From assembly GCA_034440635.1 (NCBI GenBank), contig JAOTON010000385.1, positions 1,704,501-1,768,500 of the forward strand: DNA of 64,000 bases. The letters are read 5' to 3'. The stretch is from Lepas anatifera (Eukaryota; Arthropoda; Thecostraca; Lepadidae). The notes under the pieces were generated by a model. That model did not search any database. It saw nothing but the letters and a program-made list of their open reading frames with translations, and was not told the DNA's origin. The first letter of the stretch is position 1, and each line of letters opens with the position of its first letter. A program made the translations under genes and the position numbers. Below, piece after piece: positions 48,650 to 61,794 of this stretch.

Positions 48650-49910
48650 ACATCATACGCACCGATGAGAATCAAAGCAATGACGACTTCCCTTAGGTTG
48701 GCCATCTTTTTCAGCCCAGTTATAGATTTAATCAAACGCTGGCCAGCGTTCACTCCAACCATTTGGGCCGGCTCCGGCCCGGGGAATTAAAGTACGGGAC
48801 CGCACTAGTACGCCATCGCCGCGCGCACAATGCCAATTACAGAGCTATTGTTGGCCGGTGTCCAGATGCCGGCTGACCGGCGCCGCCAGCTGCTGGCGGC
48901 CGTCCAGCCAGTTCGCCGGACCACCGCCGCCGCCCACGCCGATGGCGGCGCAACAGGTGCGGCCGCCAGGGTGCGGGAGCGGCGCATGAAACGTTAACGA
49001 CGCGCATCGGCGCGCCTTGCGGGGATGTGATCAGTGTGAGACATAACAATACAGACTGGGCTTTGTTTTTGTGGATGCTATTCAAGCGTTTAACATAGAT
49101 AGTCTACTAAATATTGATAAGTCTGTGAGTTAAATTAAATAGGGCAAGGTCACCCTCTAAAGTTCGAGAGCCGAAAATACTTTGGTTTTCATAGTTTCAT
49201 TTTCAGAACTTTGGAAACTAGTTGCTACATGTGGGTATATCCGACACCATCCAAATACTGCGAAAATCTTGAATGAAGTAATCAGTCATCCATTTTTGTT
49301 GAACGGTCAGTTCAATCGCATGCCTAAAGGGGTGGGGCGGCAGACCCGCTCTGACGCGAACACATCGCAAATGAACATGGGCAAGCATACTTTTTTAATT
49401 AGTGCAGATGGCCAAATCTGAAACAATATAAAATACCATATAAAAAGGGGAGCATAATAAAATAGTACTTTATAATGCTTAACAATGCTTTAATAGTGCT
49501 TTCTCACAGGAATGTATAACAAGGTAAAATAAAGTGAGTTATTTAAATGGAAAACACAAAAATATAAAGGATACTCTAGCACTGCCTTGATGCTTCATTG
49601 GGGGTGTGCGGCCCCGCTGGCGAATTTAAGTCCACATCCCCTGCACACAGGTAGTCACTCCAGCACTGAAGAACTACCCAGTATAGATTATTTCCTGCTC
49701 CAATAAGCATCAAAATAAAGGAGACGGAACAGCAAAGCAGATTCTACCGGGATCAGATCATGCACACAGACACAAAAAAGTATCTAGTCTGCAGGTTTTC
49801 CACACCAAGCGGCGCATTCAGACGGGGCTATTTGAACTAGTTTGAGGGCAAGCGGAACACGGACAAAACTATGACAACGTTTCTTTTGAACACATTGAAG
49901 GATTCAGAAG

Positions 49911-52227
49911 CAGACTTGTTGATGACTCAAATTTTCTTGAGTCGACTCAACTCTGACTCACAGCTAAATGGCTGACTACGATTCTGACTCGACTCACTGA
50001 GTTGAAAATGGTGAGCCGACTCGACTCAGGCCAAATTCAGAAGTGAGTCGACTCGATTCTGACTCAAATCAGCATTGAGTCGGAGTCGATTCCGACTCAG
50101 AATAGTGGCAAAATATGCACAGAAAAAATGCTCATTTCCTTCAATAGTATGCAAAATCCAGTATATTTATTCATGGTGTTAATCTAACTGCACATTTCTT
50201 TTAATAATATGCCAATTTCAATGCATTAATTCATGACAGAAATTATTCCTGCATAGGAATGAAGAAAGAAGCTAATCGCGAACAGGTGAGTATGAGGAAG
50301 GGCCTGATGGCTTTGAATTTTAAAGGCATGTCCTTCATGAGCAGTCATAATTGAAGCAATAAGCGACGTTTCAACTGCAAAAAACAGAAATCAATATTTC
50401 AACATATGATATTTTGAGAGGCTATCCCTGCCCCAGAACATTCTGAACAATCCCGTGACGAACTTAAATGAGAAATAAATACTACACTGTGCACTGCCCC
50501 TATCCAGCACCTCACCAAAACCAAAAACGGTGATGAATACTCGCCTTGTCCTCCCAAAAATGCTGTAGTAAACCCTGGTAGCAGCGGGTTGCGCTCCGGC
50601 TTTTTAGCCTATGCCAAAAATGGCAACCTCAAATCTGGCATTCACCATGGTGATGACGTCAGCGATCGCCTAGAGCTGCTTAGCAACGCCTCGTCGCTGA
50701 GCATTGTAGAAGACGGGGCTATAAGGAGATAAGTTGCGTGTTAGGGGCAATAATACTGTTTTTTGTGGACGTGGGGTAATAAATCCTGGGTCTACCCCTC
50801 GCCAGATGCATCTTGAAACCGTAAAACACTCCACGATCCGTAGTCGATTCTCATTGAATGAATGGGCGGCTCCACCTTGAGAGCAACTGCTGACGTCACA
50901 AACGTAAAAGTCTCTAGAAACAGAGGCTGCCATTTTTTGAGAGGGGAGCGTTCTACCTCTATATTTAAAGGTCTTGCCTGGTAGTAAACACGTAAACGTT
51001 ACAGATGGCGCATGAAAGACATTACGAACCTAGCCTGGGGTAGCGCAAACCTGACGATGGATAGTACTTTAAAATCACGTGACTAAAAAGGTGGAAGAAA
51101 AATCTGCAGGTTCATGTGAAGGTAATCATGCCTTCGGGGTACTAAAGGCTAAATAACCAGCCGTGCCATTGTGTTATTCTGCCGGCAGAACGCAAAATAG
51201 TATGCTGCACGCATGCGCAGTACCGTATCATGATTACAAGATACCTCACTGCGCATGCGTGCGGCATACTTTTATGCGTTCTGCTCGGCAGAATAACACG
51301 GCTACTACTCTAGCATTTTGTTGCGCACCATGATCGGTTTGTTACTAATGTGGCGCACGCGGGGGAAGCAGTGTGAGAGTGGTAAATAAAAATAATCGGC
51401 ATCATCATAATTTGAAGAGCGGGCGTTGGTTGTCAGAGGTAGGACTGATATCCATTTTCCGTAAATAGGCAGTTTTTATCATCTACCAGTGGGTGTTCTC
51501 AAACCACGACAAACCAAGATAGTGCTTTGAAATAAGCAGACAATTGAAGCTTTTAGTTTCCATTTCGACCCATTTCAAGGCTTATGTGCAAAATAAGATT
51601 TTTTGGTACCCTCTTTCTGATGCTGATACATGTTTTTTAGTGTTTTAGCGAAAGGAAGGAAGAAAACAGACAATAAAGATATGGTTTCCTAAGAGTGAAT
51701 TACCTACCTTTTGCATGAGAATGAGCTTAGGATTTTGGATGGTGTGCATTTTCAAAGTCGAAAAGTCTGATTTTGTGCCTAATCACACATTTTTCTGTAT
51801 GATTCTGTATGCCATTGCTAGGATTAAATGGAAAAAAACTATCAAATGTGTGTGCTTTTTAAACTATATTTTACATAACTTGTGTTGCTAACAACTGATC
51901 CAGGCATGGGTCTAGTGTGGATATGAGAATAATGAATCACATGTTATTACCAAATAGCAATATAAAATCCTGCAAAATTAGATGTGAAATTTTTTAAAAT
52001 GTTAGTCATGTGATCACTTATGTTAAGAAAATAGAGTTGAGCCGACTCAACTCTTGACTCACAGCATGGAGGCTGACTCCGATTTTGACTCGACTCGACT
52101 GGTTGTCCAGTTGAGTCGACTCCGACTCAACCCAAACATGAAGTTGAGTCGACTCAACTCTGACTCGAGCAAAATTTGAGTCGACTCTGAGTCGACTCTC
52201 ACTCTGAGTCGCGACTCAACAAGTCTG
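49911..52227. mobile_element. hAT-like 2.3-kb non-autonomous element with GAGTCGACTC-rich ends
   Basis: The inverted termini are CAGACTTGTTGA (49911) and TCAACAAGTCTG (ending 52227). They are flanked by near-identical 8-bp duplications TTCAGAAG (49903-49910) and TTCAGGAG (52228-52235). About 190 bp inside each end are arrays of GAGTCGACTC-like palindromes (49918-50105 and 52033-52220). Such subterminal repeats are where hAT transposases bind in known elements. No transposase frame was found in the 1.9-kb core, which carries a nested fold-back at 51159-51303. Confidence 0.85.
51159..51303. mobile_element. Fold-back element nested in the 2.3-kb hAT-like element
   Basis: The left arm begins AGCCGTG, then TGTTATTCTGCCGGCAGAAC, TATGCTGCACGCATGCGCAG. 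The right arm has CTGCGCATGCGTGCGGCATA, GTTCTGCTCGGCAGAATAAC, ending CACGGCT. The arms are about 62 bp with a few mismatches and a loop of about 20 bases. This is a typical miniature fold-back. Confidence 0.88.
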
Positions 52228-52863
52228 TTCAGGAGAACAATTTTTACCTTCATGGATCTCTCAATGTCCGCGCAAATTCGGGAGCACTGGACAGTTTCCT
52301 CCTGTACATTGTGCCCCTCCCGCGCCTGGTACGTCCCCCTGACCAGAACCAGCCGAATACATGGTGCTCTCTACGTCAGCCACCAGCCCTTCAGACGGGC
52401 GGCCGCGGGAGTAGACCGTTTGCGATTGCTCCGCCCGCCAGCCTTCGCAGTGATGTCTGGTGAGTATCTACGGGGCGTGCGGGTTTACACAAATGCTGTG
52501 TTCACCCCTAGCAGTGCACTGCTATTTTACCTGTATCGCTTTGTTGGTGTCAAGTGAAACGCATGCGTGGGGATGTGATGGGCGCGTTTCATCCGCATGT
52601 CTTGATTAGTCTAGACGTTGTGGTGAATCTAAAGCGTTCTTCATTCTTGGAAAATATTCCAGTTTCCAGTTTCCGGCTACTCTAGACGATTGACATAATC
52701 GGACTGTTGAGTATAGATTAGGAAAATACGATACGCATTCCCTACAAATAACCACAACACATCTGGCAATTCCGGATATCAGTGTGGACAAGTGCTGGTT
52801 GAACCTCTGGCTAGCAGTTTAGCAACGGAACGTCGATGGTTACGAGTATTAAACGATTAGCCA

Positions 52864-53850
52864 TCGAGGACCGATTATGACAGTGACAGTGATATGCGAC
52901 AGTGGCTGTGATTGTGACAGTGGCTATTATTGTGATAGTGACTGTTATTGTGACAGGGGCTGTGATTGTGAAAATTACTGCGATTGTGACAGTGATGGTG
53001 ACAGCGAATTTGATTGTGACAGTGGAAGTGATTGTGACAATTACTGTGATTGCGACAGTGACTGTGATTGTAATTGTTAATGTTTGTGACAGTGGCTATG
53101 AGTGTGACAATTGCTGTCGTTATGACAGAGACTGTGAGAGTGACAGTGAATGTAATTGTGACAGTAACTATCATGGCGACATTGACTATGATGACAGTTG
53201 CTATGCTAGTGACATGTGCTGGAATTGTGAAAACGACTGTGCCTGTGACAGCGACTGTGATTGTGAAAATTACTGTGGTTGTGACAATTATTGTAGCAGT
53301 AACTGTGATTGTGACAGTGGATGTGTTGGTGACAGCGACTGTGAATGTGATTGTAACGACTGTGCTGGTAACAGTAACTGTAATTGTGACAGTAACTGTG
53401 CTGGTGACAGTGCGAATGTGATTGTGACAACTGCTGTGCTGGTGACAGCGAATGTGAATGTGATTGTGACAGCGACTGTGATGGTAACAGAACTGTGATT
53501 GTGAGTGACAGATCGTGATGGTAACAGTGACTATGAATGTGACAGTGACTGCGATGGTAACAGTAACTGTGATTGTGAGTGACAGTGACTGCGATGGTAA
53601 CAGTAACGGTGATTGTGACAGTGACTGTGCTGGTAACAGTAACTGTGATTGTGAAAATTACTGTGATTGTGACAGTGATGGTGATAGCGGATTTGATTGT
53701 GACAATGGAAGTGATTGTGACAATTACTGACTGATTGTGATCGTTACTGTTTGTGACAGTAACTGTAATTGCGACAGTGACTGTGAATGTGATAGCGACT
53801 GCGCTGGCGACAGTGACTGCGATGGTGACAACGACTGCGATATGACAGTG
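52864..53850. repeat. Hexamer-based degenerate minisatellite (TGTGAC/AGTGAC/TGTGAT)
   Basis: Nearly 1 kb of 6-bp periodic sequence built from GTGACAGTGACTGTGATTGT variants with abundant substitutions and few indels. It therefore stays open in frames on both strands (up to 198 codons of Val/Thr/Ile, Cys/Asp/Ser or His/Asn/Ser). Periodic composition with no other feature argues for a minisatellite rather than a gene. Confidence 0.93.
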
Positions 53851-54609
53851 CAGGGAGTAATCAGGACTCTGCGGCGACCTCTCATCTGGCCGACATCCCG
53901 GTTGCAGTGAGCGCCGGCCAGTTTGCGCCCGCTGCCTGTTTTGTCGTTTCCAAAGACGAGCGGGCGTCTGTTTAATTGACAGCTGTCGGAGTGAATGAAC
54001 TTCAAAGACAGGTCTCAGAATACAATTACACCAGCGCGGGGAGCCGGTTCAGTCATGCCGAGCGCACAAAGCACGCCGCTTTGGTGAAAGCTAAGTCGAC
54101 GAAGATGTGATGAACCTCGCAAAAGGGACGATTCAGCGTACTTGGCCTTCATTAGGGTTGGTCTCAGGCAAGTGATCCAACTCTCACAACAGCTATTAAC
54201 TACGCCATCACGCACTCCCTTCAACAACCCATGCGCAACTGAAAAATAAATGAATCATCCAGAAGCCAGCAGGATAGCAGTTACTGCGAACCGCTGGCGT
54301 GCGCGGGAGTCTCGCGGAGCTCGGGTTGTGGGGTACAGGCTAGGAGGGGCGTCATGGCCGGATGTTGACAGGGAACACGGCAGCGCGTACTGGGCCGTGG
54401 CGGCCAACACAAACACATCCGGGTCCGCAGGTGGGAGCAGCAGCAAGGACAGCGCTGGTGAGCGGCTCTCCGGCCCGCATACCGCTCCAAGCTTCAACAT
54501 ACTGCGGATTACTGTTAACGGTTTATACATGGTAGCACTGCGCTGATTATAAAGCTCTCCCCCCTCCCCGATATTGTTTGGAACCACGGGTCACGGCGAA
54601 AACAACTTC

Positions 54610-54758
<149 letters not shown>

Positions 54759-56769
54759 ACCATCGGAATATGTTACTTTTGCGACCTCCTCAGAGCAGCC
54801 GACTGGTAAATTCTTCAAGTGGTATTGCTTTCAAATATCAGCCAAAGTCGAAGGAAGCCTCTGAAGGGACGTTTCCGCATACCCTCGTCTCAAGGTTTGT
54901 TGAGATCACAAGCCAGGTTAATTCTCAGTCACTGCGCGGTTAGCATGCAGGCATACATGACACTACACCTGGGACGTTACACATTATCACGTTACGTCAC
55001 CGTCAGATTATCAGTGACGTAAAAATCATCAGTGACGACATTTGATTTCCGTCACTGGAAACATACGTCTGAGTTCCGAATTTCCCAAGATCAGTTGGTC
55101 ACCTTTTTTGCTTTGATTACAATAATTTTGAAGAGGCATGCGTGGTGAAAATCACGCAGCACCGGCAGCGTGGTAGCTCACAACAGCGTGGCCGCCCCAG
55201 CATGCCCCTGCCGTCGGGAAAGCTACAGCGTGGTAGTGGGGACCCAATCGGCCAATTCGCTCCAAAACAGTGTTTATTCACTATTAAGGCCATTGTTTGC
55301 CTTCCCGTATGATTTGGCTGAGCCTAGCGTCCGCGCATATTCCCGCTTCTGAAGCCGTCTCGACTCTACGTCAACAAAACAGTTGTTTATATTGCTGAAA
55401 AAGCCAGGCCTCAAAACAGGCTTTCTCTTGAAGACAGCTCCATGGCCTCCCCCTCCCCATGATGCGATCACTGAGCACGGCAGTGGCGCAGTGAGACGGG
55501 TGAGTGAACCGTGCCTCAATGCACACACTGAGCCCCAAAGAGAACTGCACAGTCACGCTCTTGGACGAAAGTGCTGCCTTAGCCTTTTGGGGCAGCAGGT
55601 CTCAAGATGATCCGGCAGGAAATTACCCGCAATGGCGCTCCATAAATCTCTGTCTGGCAAATGTGTAACGGAAACGGCCGCGGGGCGTCAAAAGTGTGAC
55701 TCAAACATATGAGCGGGAGCACTCCCCGAGGCTTTTAGATGCCATCCTGCCCCGCGGTGTTTTTCCTTCTTTTGCAGAAGGAGACATCAGAACGCAGGGA
55801 AGTATTAAGATGGATGAGTGAATCGTGCTGACAGTTTCCCGCAGCGTCGTGTAAAGGCCAGTCAGCGGGAGCCACAAAGGCCAAAACTCGGGAAGATAAT
55901 AAAACACCGGAAAATACCGGAATATGCTATGGGTTTCGGTAATGATTCTCAGGGCGAGTTCAATCGCCGTGTGTGCCGTTTTAGCATCACAGAAAACTAA
56001 ATTGAACATATTTTCTGAAATAGTTTCTTGTCGCAAAAAATCGGAAGAGATGATACCAGACTATTGTTTTTATTCCCACTCAATTTCGATCAATTACACA
56101 AATCGGAAGCGCTGTGTCTCGGGGATAAAGTCAAAACTCGGGATAAAGGCAACGGGGAAGTCAAAACTCGGGGATAATGAAGGTCATTAATTTTTTAGGT
56201 GGAAGAAATCTAGAAGTCTATTTCTTCCCGCAAGGCACCAAACTTTACCCAAAGATTCCATGTACATGCTCCAGCACTATGGAAAAACTTTTTGGTGTGT
56301 TCTTTAGCATATCAAAAGTATCAGCAGGACTTCCCCACGGCAGAGAATGCCCAACAACGGAGGCGCATTTCACGCGTTCACCTGTAAAGTACCCCAAATA
56401 TGCATGCACCAAATGCAACAAGGTGCCGATCTTGAATGGTGGCTGGAAAGGTGCGATATATTTTGGAGGGAAAATCTCTGCCGCTGGACCCTCAAAGCCC
56501 CGATTTTCACAATGGTTGGCTGTTAAGTGAGCGGCAAAGAGTCAAAGAGGACAGGTCAGCGCTATCCGCTCCTAGATCCAGGCTGAAGTTGCCACAAAAT
56601 GATACTTTTTACACTCCTAGGTCTAGTTGTTTGATATGTACTCAAAGGGAATGTGGCACCTTGATAATGGGACTTGAGCTGAGACAACCGTGCGATAGAG
56701 CACACGGAGAAAACCCGTTTGCTATTTCCTTTTCTCCGGAACTCACCGTTCAGGGAGACACAGTGTACG

Positions 56770-57675
56770 TTAACCCGCGCCCCACCGGGGGTCCGGCGCC
56801 ACCTTCCCCACCGGGGGCCATCGATGGCCCCCCAATCCGAAAATATGGGCGTTAGCGCAAATCTGCAAGTGCATGAAGCTCGCGTGAATTCAGTAGAATT
56901 ACTTGCATGTTTTGTGCTCAGGTCAATGGTTTGACCTCAGAGGTCAATTAGGTCAGATCGGCTATTTTCACTCAAATATGCAATGATTAAGAACTGGTCA
57001 TAACTCTTATGTATTAGAGCTATTGAGGCCTGGTTAAGTTCATTTGATAGGAATTGCCGTATTTTCCGCTATGTGGAACGTAAGACCTCCCGCAGTGGTT
57101 TTACTCCGGTCACCTCGTGACCTAATATGACCTGAGGTCCGAAGGTCAAGTGACCTTGCCGTATATCAAATGAAAGCCAGTGACAGACAAACACGATGGT
57201 GTTTGTTTCGCTCTATTGTAGTTTTGTAAATACTGTTTTTGACCTCTGGTGACCTTGATGACCTTTGAAAGTCAGGGTAATATACCCCTGGGATCCGGTG
57301 TAAAACGCTGTTCTGAGCAGTCTGGTATTTGAATCATTTTGTGGCTTTTATATATGAAACAGGTTTTCCCTGCTTTTCCAAGGAGGTCGCCTGTGACCGA
57401 CCTCGGCACGAAATCGAAAATCCCGGATATCACCTTGAGCCTGGAGGGTCTGAAGTGTGGTTTCAATCGATCGACTTTGAATGTGCTCTTGAGCTATAAG
57501 TTGAAGTGAGGTGACCTTGGTTGACCTCGTCTGGTGACCTGACCTTGGGTGACCCGGGTAAAACATTTCGGATGATGGGAAATGATGCAGTGAGAGGTGC
57601 CCTACGCGGTGCTGCGCCCCGTCTTTTTCTGCTATCCCGAAAACCTTGGGGCCATGTGCCACGTGGGCGGGTTAA
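56770..57675 (-). mobile_element. TTAA-bounded GGTCA-rich element, copy 3 (inverted)
   Basis: Begins TTAACCCGCGCCCCACCGG with an inner ATCGATGG palindrome and ends GTGGGCGGGTTAA (906 bp). It runs in the opposite direction to copy 2, with shared landmarks CCGCTATGTGGAACGT, GCCGTATATCAAATGAAAGC and AATCCCGGATAT. About 19 GGTCA/TGACC pentamers are visible. It lies just after an AAAGGGAATGTGGCACC-type end (56643), so it may have inserted into another element. Confidence 0.88.
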
Positions 57676-59374
57676 GAATGGGTGTCGATGCCATAGGTCC
57701 CAGCGTGGCGAGGCGTCGCCCAGACGAGGAACCGCCGCCACCAGCCATTACGCCCAAAGGGGGTAGCCGTGCGCTTCAAGTTAGTACCCTCGTGAAGCGC
57801 CGTTGCTACGTAAAAAGTGAGTTCCGAGAGAAATTAAGTAGGAAGCCAAGGCTTCGTCCGCGTGCTCTTCACGGCTCATGGCTCAGTTCAAATCCCATGA
57901 GGGCACCATACCTCCGTTAAATAACCATCGAGTTGTGTGAAGAACGACGAGCTACTACGAATTATTCCGTACAAGGCGCGGAAACGTGTATTATCTCAAA
58001 TAACACTGCGCAAATTGTACGAGCCTTAGAGCGATTTTAACACCACAAACGGCAAAAGCTAGCTGATCCGGTGTAAAGACATTCGTAAAAAATTACAACA
58101 CGCATTTACATCTCAGAAAGTATGAGAGAGGAATTGCTTCGGGTGGCTAACTGGGAACCCGATTTTTCATCAAAGTATTCCAGTGTGAGCCGGATGAGCC
58201 CGATCCGAAGATATTCTACTGTTCGCAGGCGTAGTTTCTAGTCAATGACGAGAAAGATTCGCCGATGCCCTCCACCCACTCTCGACTGTTTTGCGACACT
58301 CTCACCCTGGAGTCGACAGCTCTATTGGACTTATTTCACAGAAGGAAGGATCAATGCCATCCCCGTTGTTTTATTGTGCGGTGAGGAGCCAGTCATACGC
58401 ATTGGACATCTCGAAAGCTGTGTGAGAATTAAAACAAGAATCAAATGGGTGACATTTTCTAGCACGATGGAAAAGTCATGCATTTTATCCTCAATCTTCG
58501 CCATGACAGTCAATTGCAGAACATGCCCGCCGCCACCTACCGTTGCACATTTGGAAACAGGCTCACGAAGGCAAATCACACTGAATTCTCTACAACAGCT
58601 GCGCCTGAAGGTCAGAGCCGTCTTTGCCAATCATGCCTTAAACGATTAATATTCAGGCAACAAGATGGGCCCACCATAAAAGACCAAGAAAAATAGAGCC
58701 GACCTTCCCAACACCCAATATTCATACAAAGCACACGAATTTACTTACGGCAGAAGAAAACTGGTGCGAGAAGAGAATATCCACCGATGAGTAAGAAACC
58801 CTTCGTCTTGGAGCGCGGTGACCAGGCCCACCAATCACCCGACCAGTTCCACCCCGCCATAGGGTATGGGGTAACTTTAGGTGACTTGAAAAGAGAACCA
58901 GTCTTACAGGGACTGCCAAAAGCCCTGGTTGACACTTTGTTTGACCTAGAGCTTACCTCTTGCGGAGAAACTGACCCAGACATCAATCAGCCAATCATGC
59001 GCCCCCTCCCCGTCCCTTCACTGCCCCGCGGCGATGTGCGGTTGGTTGGACAGAAGTGCGGGGCTGGTGGGGTAGGATCCTGCTCTAAATGCTCATTTCT
59101 CCGCAGCCGGTAGGCTTTGGAACAAACGAGGCAGTCTTCCAAGAGCTGGCCCCGCACTGGGGCGCTGAGTGTAAGATTCATGCTAAATAATATAGTCGGC
59201 CAGTGGAAACATCAATAATATATTATTATAATACATATAAGATATTCCATCAGAACTCGTATTTAAGTCCTTAAGAAATCCCTAATCTTAAGCTACCTTT
59301 TCATCAAAATTTATTTTCTCCCATATTTTTATGAATTCAAATCACCAATATTATTGAATTGTAATGACAAGCTC

Positions 59375-59651
59375 CAGGGGCGTAGCCAAGGCGGGGCAGG
59401 GACAGCCGCCCCTCACTGAGGGCCCGAAGAGCCCCCTGAGGACACGAGCCGCGCTTCGCGCGGCTCGCCTGCACTATGCTCTGTGGCCAAATTTGGCATT
59501 TTATACCAGGCAGGGCCCTCTTAAGCCCTCTTCAGCACTCTATTGTGTAACAAAGAGGGCCATTTTTACTCATCAGGGCCCTTTTGGTGCTGTCGCAGGG
59601 TCCCTTTTCGGGGTGCCGCCCTCCCTGAGCGAAATCCTGGCTACGCCCCTG
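59375..59651 (+). mobile_element. hAT-like non-autonomous element (CAGGGGCGTAGCCAAGG family), copy 2
   Basis: Ends CAGGGGCGTAGCCAAGG and CCTGGCTACGCCCCTG enclose 277 bp, with an exact 8-bp target duplication ACAAGCTC at 59367-59374 and 59652-59659. Alignment with copy 1 at 20060-20316 is colinear throughout, with a 20-base extra segment near the right end. The better-preserved termini suggest this insertion is younger. It directly abuts a SINE-like fragment. Confidence 0.95.
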
Positions 59652-59681
59652 ACAAGCTCCACGTGAAAAGTGAGTGGAAAT

Positions 59682-59945
59682 GCTCAGAAGCATGCAGTGG
59701 CAGTGCATGTCCAGGCTTGGGATCGGTTCCCCTGAGACGCTCCAGCGCTCAATAGTTTACCCGACGTACAGGTCGGCTGGCAACTGACTGGTGAGAGGGT
59801 AACCTGAGCGGGGCAGCCTTCCCTGTGCTTTGTGGGACGTTAAACTTTGGTTTCTAAATTAACCCTCCATTGAGGGAGTGGCTCGTTCGGGTGGTGGGGT
59901 CGGGGTCTCCGTGACAAGTCCTTTGATGACTTTAGTGAGACTCCG
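59682..59945 (+). repeat. SINE-like repeat, 5'-truncated copy
   Basis: From CATGCAGTGGCAGTGCATGT through GGGATCGGTTCCCC, GGTCGGCTGGCAACTGACTG, TTTGTGGGACGTTAAACTTT to GTGACAAGTCCTTTGATGA, this matches the minus-strand copy at 61795-62112 in inverted orientation. The tRNA-like head present in the other copy is missing here. The shared body of more than 250 bp with high identity marks a dispersed repeat. Confidence 0.88.
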
Positions 59946-60789
59946 ACTCCAGCAGCCTTACCAGGAACAACTTGAACAAAATTTATAAAAAAATTGCGTA
60001 CAATAATACAGAAGTCAGTGGAGAATTCAGTCTGCACAGATGCCGCTCTCCACCCAGCACCCGGGGATTTGGAACACTGACAAACCAAAGACCAAGTGTT
60101 TTTGACGTGCTCTACACGATCGCTGAGCTAGTTGAAAACCAGTCACAGTCTCTTCAGCAGGTACAACATGGCGACATTCCACAGCGCCATGCTCCCCTTG
60201 TATTTTCTTCCAGTTTACAATTTGATGGTGTATTTCTAACAATACCTCAGGGGCGGCTCCGGCCCTTCACGACAGGGTAAGCACATTTTCAGACTTGCAT
60301 AACATTCTTCACATGCGCTTCTTTACTACCTAGGCGGCTGTTGAACGCACGGCAGCTCTGCCCACGCCACACCACCTCAGTCGGCTGCCCAGGCCCTGCG
60401 CGACCACCTGTGGTCTGTAGACATCGCCTCATGGCCGAATAACACCACACGGGCGCGCAGCACACCTCTTCCCCTCCCTCGCTCAAGTTACCCAACTTGG
60501 GACCAACAATGCACAACCCACCAGGGTCGCATATCCCCAGTCGTCAGGGGAGGAATAACCTCACACCTATTGCCAACTATATGTCTAACACCGAAACCTT
60601 TCGCTTTTAACTTTTAAGTGTAGGTAATGACTGAAGCACACATATTGGGAAAAATGGTACCTACACTGATACAAAACAACCAAACAATAATAGCCCTGAT
60701 TTGCAAAGCTGCGCAACAACACATTGAACAGCGCACATATGCGTAATACTGCTACATTTGTAAACAGTGCCACAAACACTGCAAAACGA

Positions 60790-60884
60790 CACTGACGTAA
60801 AACTGAATACCGGGCCTCCCGGGTTGAGGCCGCAAAATTGATTGGTATACGCCAACAACGCCCTGCCAACTGAGCTACGAGGCA
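60790..60884 (-). repeat. tRNA-derived SINE head or tRNA pseudogene
   Basis: On the minus strand the sequence begins TGCCTCGTAGCTCAGTTGGC, which is a tRNA 5' arm with a canonical Pol III A box (TAGCTCAGTTGGCAGGGC). The 3' half does not pair with the acceptor stem and no T-arm consensus is clear. It is therefore not a functional tRNA but a tRNA-derived repeat or pseudogene, perhaps continuing to about 60600. Confidence 0.6.
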
Positions 60885-61794
60885 CTTGCTGGCCGCTCCA
60901 TTTCCGCGAAGTTTTGATGAACTGGAACTAGAATATTCACAAATAAATCTGGACTACAAACATTTTTTGCAAAATCTAAACTCACATTTTGCTACAGAAT
61001 CGAAATGGCACTCGGAGTTTGGCCTTATGCTAGATTCTGAAAACAATTATGTGGCTAAATATTTCGTGTATTATCGATAAATATCATTCTTGAAGCTTGT
61101 TTCAAACTAAATCTTCCATCCCCATACCCAGAGCATGGAATGGAGATGCCATATTCCATGCCCATAGCATTAAGCTTCTGTTAAGAAAACATAATTCAGT
61201 AGGATTTTGGTTGGGTTTTCTCAGGGCAGGGTAAACATTGTTTCCATTAACATTCTTGGGACTTTCGAGTCGTCGGCAGGAAAAAGTACGTACTTTTGAG
61301 AAGGTTTCGATAATTTTCTTTCTAAAACGGCATTTTCTTGCCTTTTACGCGCCCTAAGTAATTTTCTTTGCTTGATCAAAAACAGTCCTTTTCTGGTGCT
61401 GAATGGGGTAAATTTGGTGTCAATAAAACCTGAAAATGATGAAAGAGACTAAATTAAGTACTCATTAAGAGGCTCTGTGCCATCATATACTTTTACAGGA
61501 AATTTTTTCCCACAGGACCATTTAATAGGTTTTGTGGGACTTTTGGCAAATACAAAATTGTATTTCCCCTTCCAATGTTTTTGTGCTACACTTAATTCTG
61601 CAGGGAAAACTATGTAAACAATATTTACTCTGCCCACCCCCTAAAGCCGCCTCTGCAATACCACTTACCGATAACAATCTTGCATTTATTTAAGTCCTTG
61701 AAAATGCAGTTATTAACCCACATATTCGTTAACAGAGACAACAGAACCATTACCTACACCATGACGAAAGCATACGGCACACTCGAGGCTCCTG

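Noticed and set aside
52875..53498. Val/Thr/Ile, Cys/Asp/Ser and His/Asn frames up to 198 codons
   Set aside because: They are generated by a 6-bp periodic minisatellite. Several frames on both strands are open together and none has non-repeat flanks or domain features.
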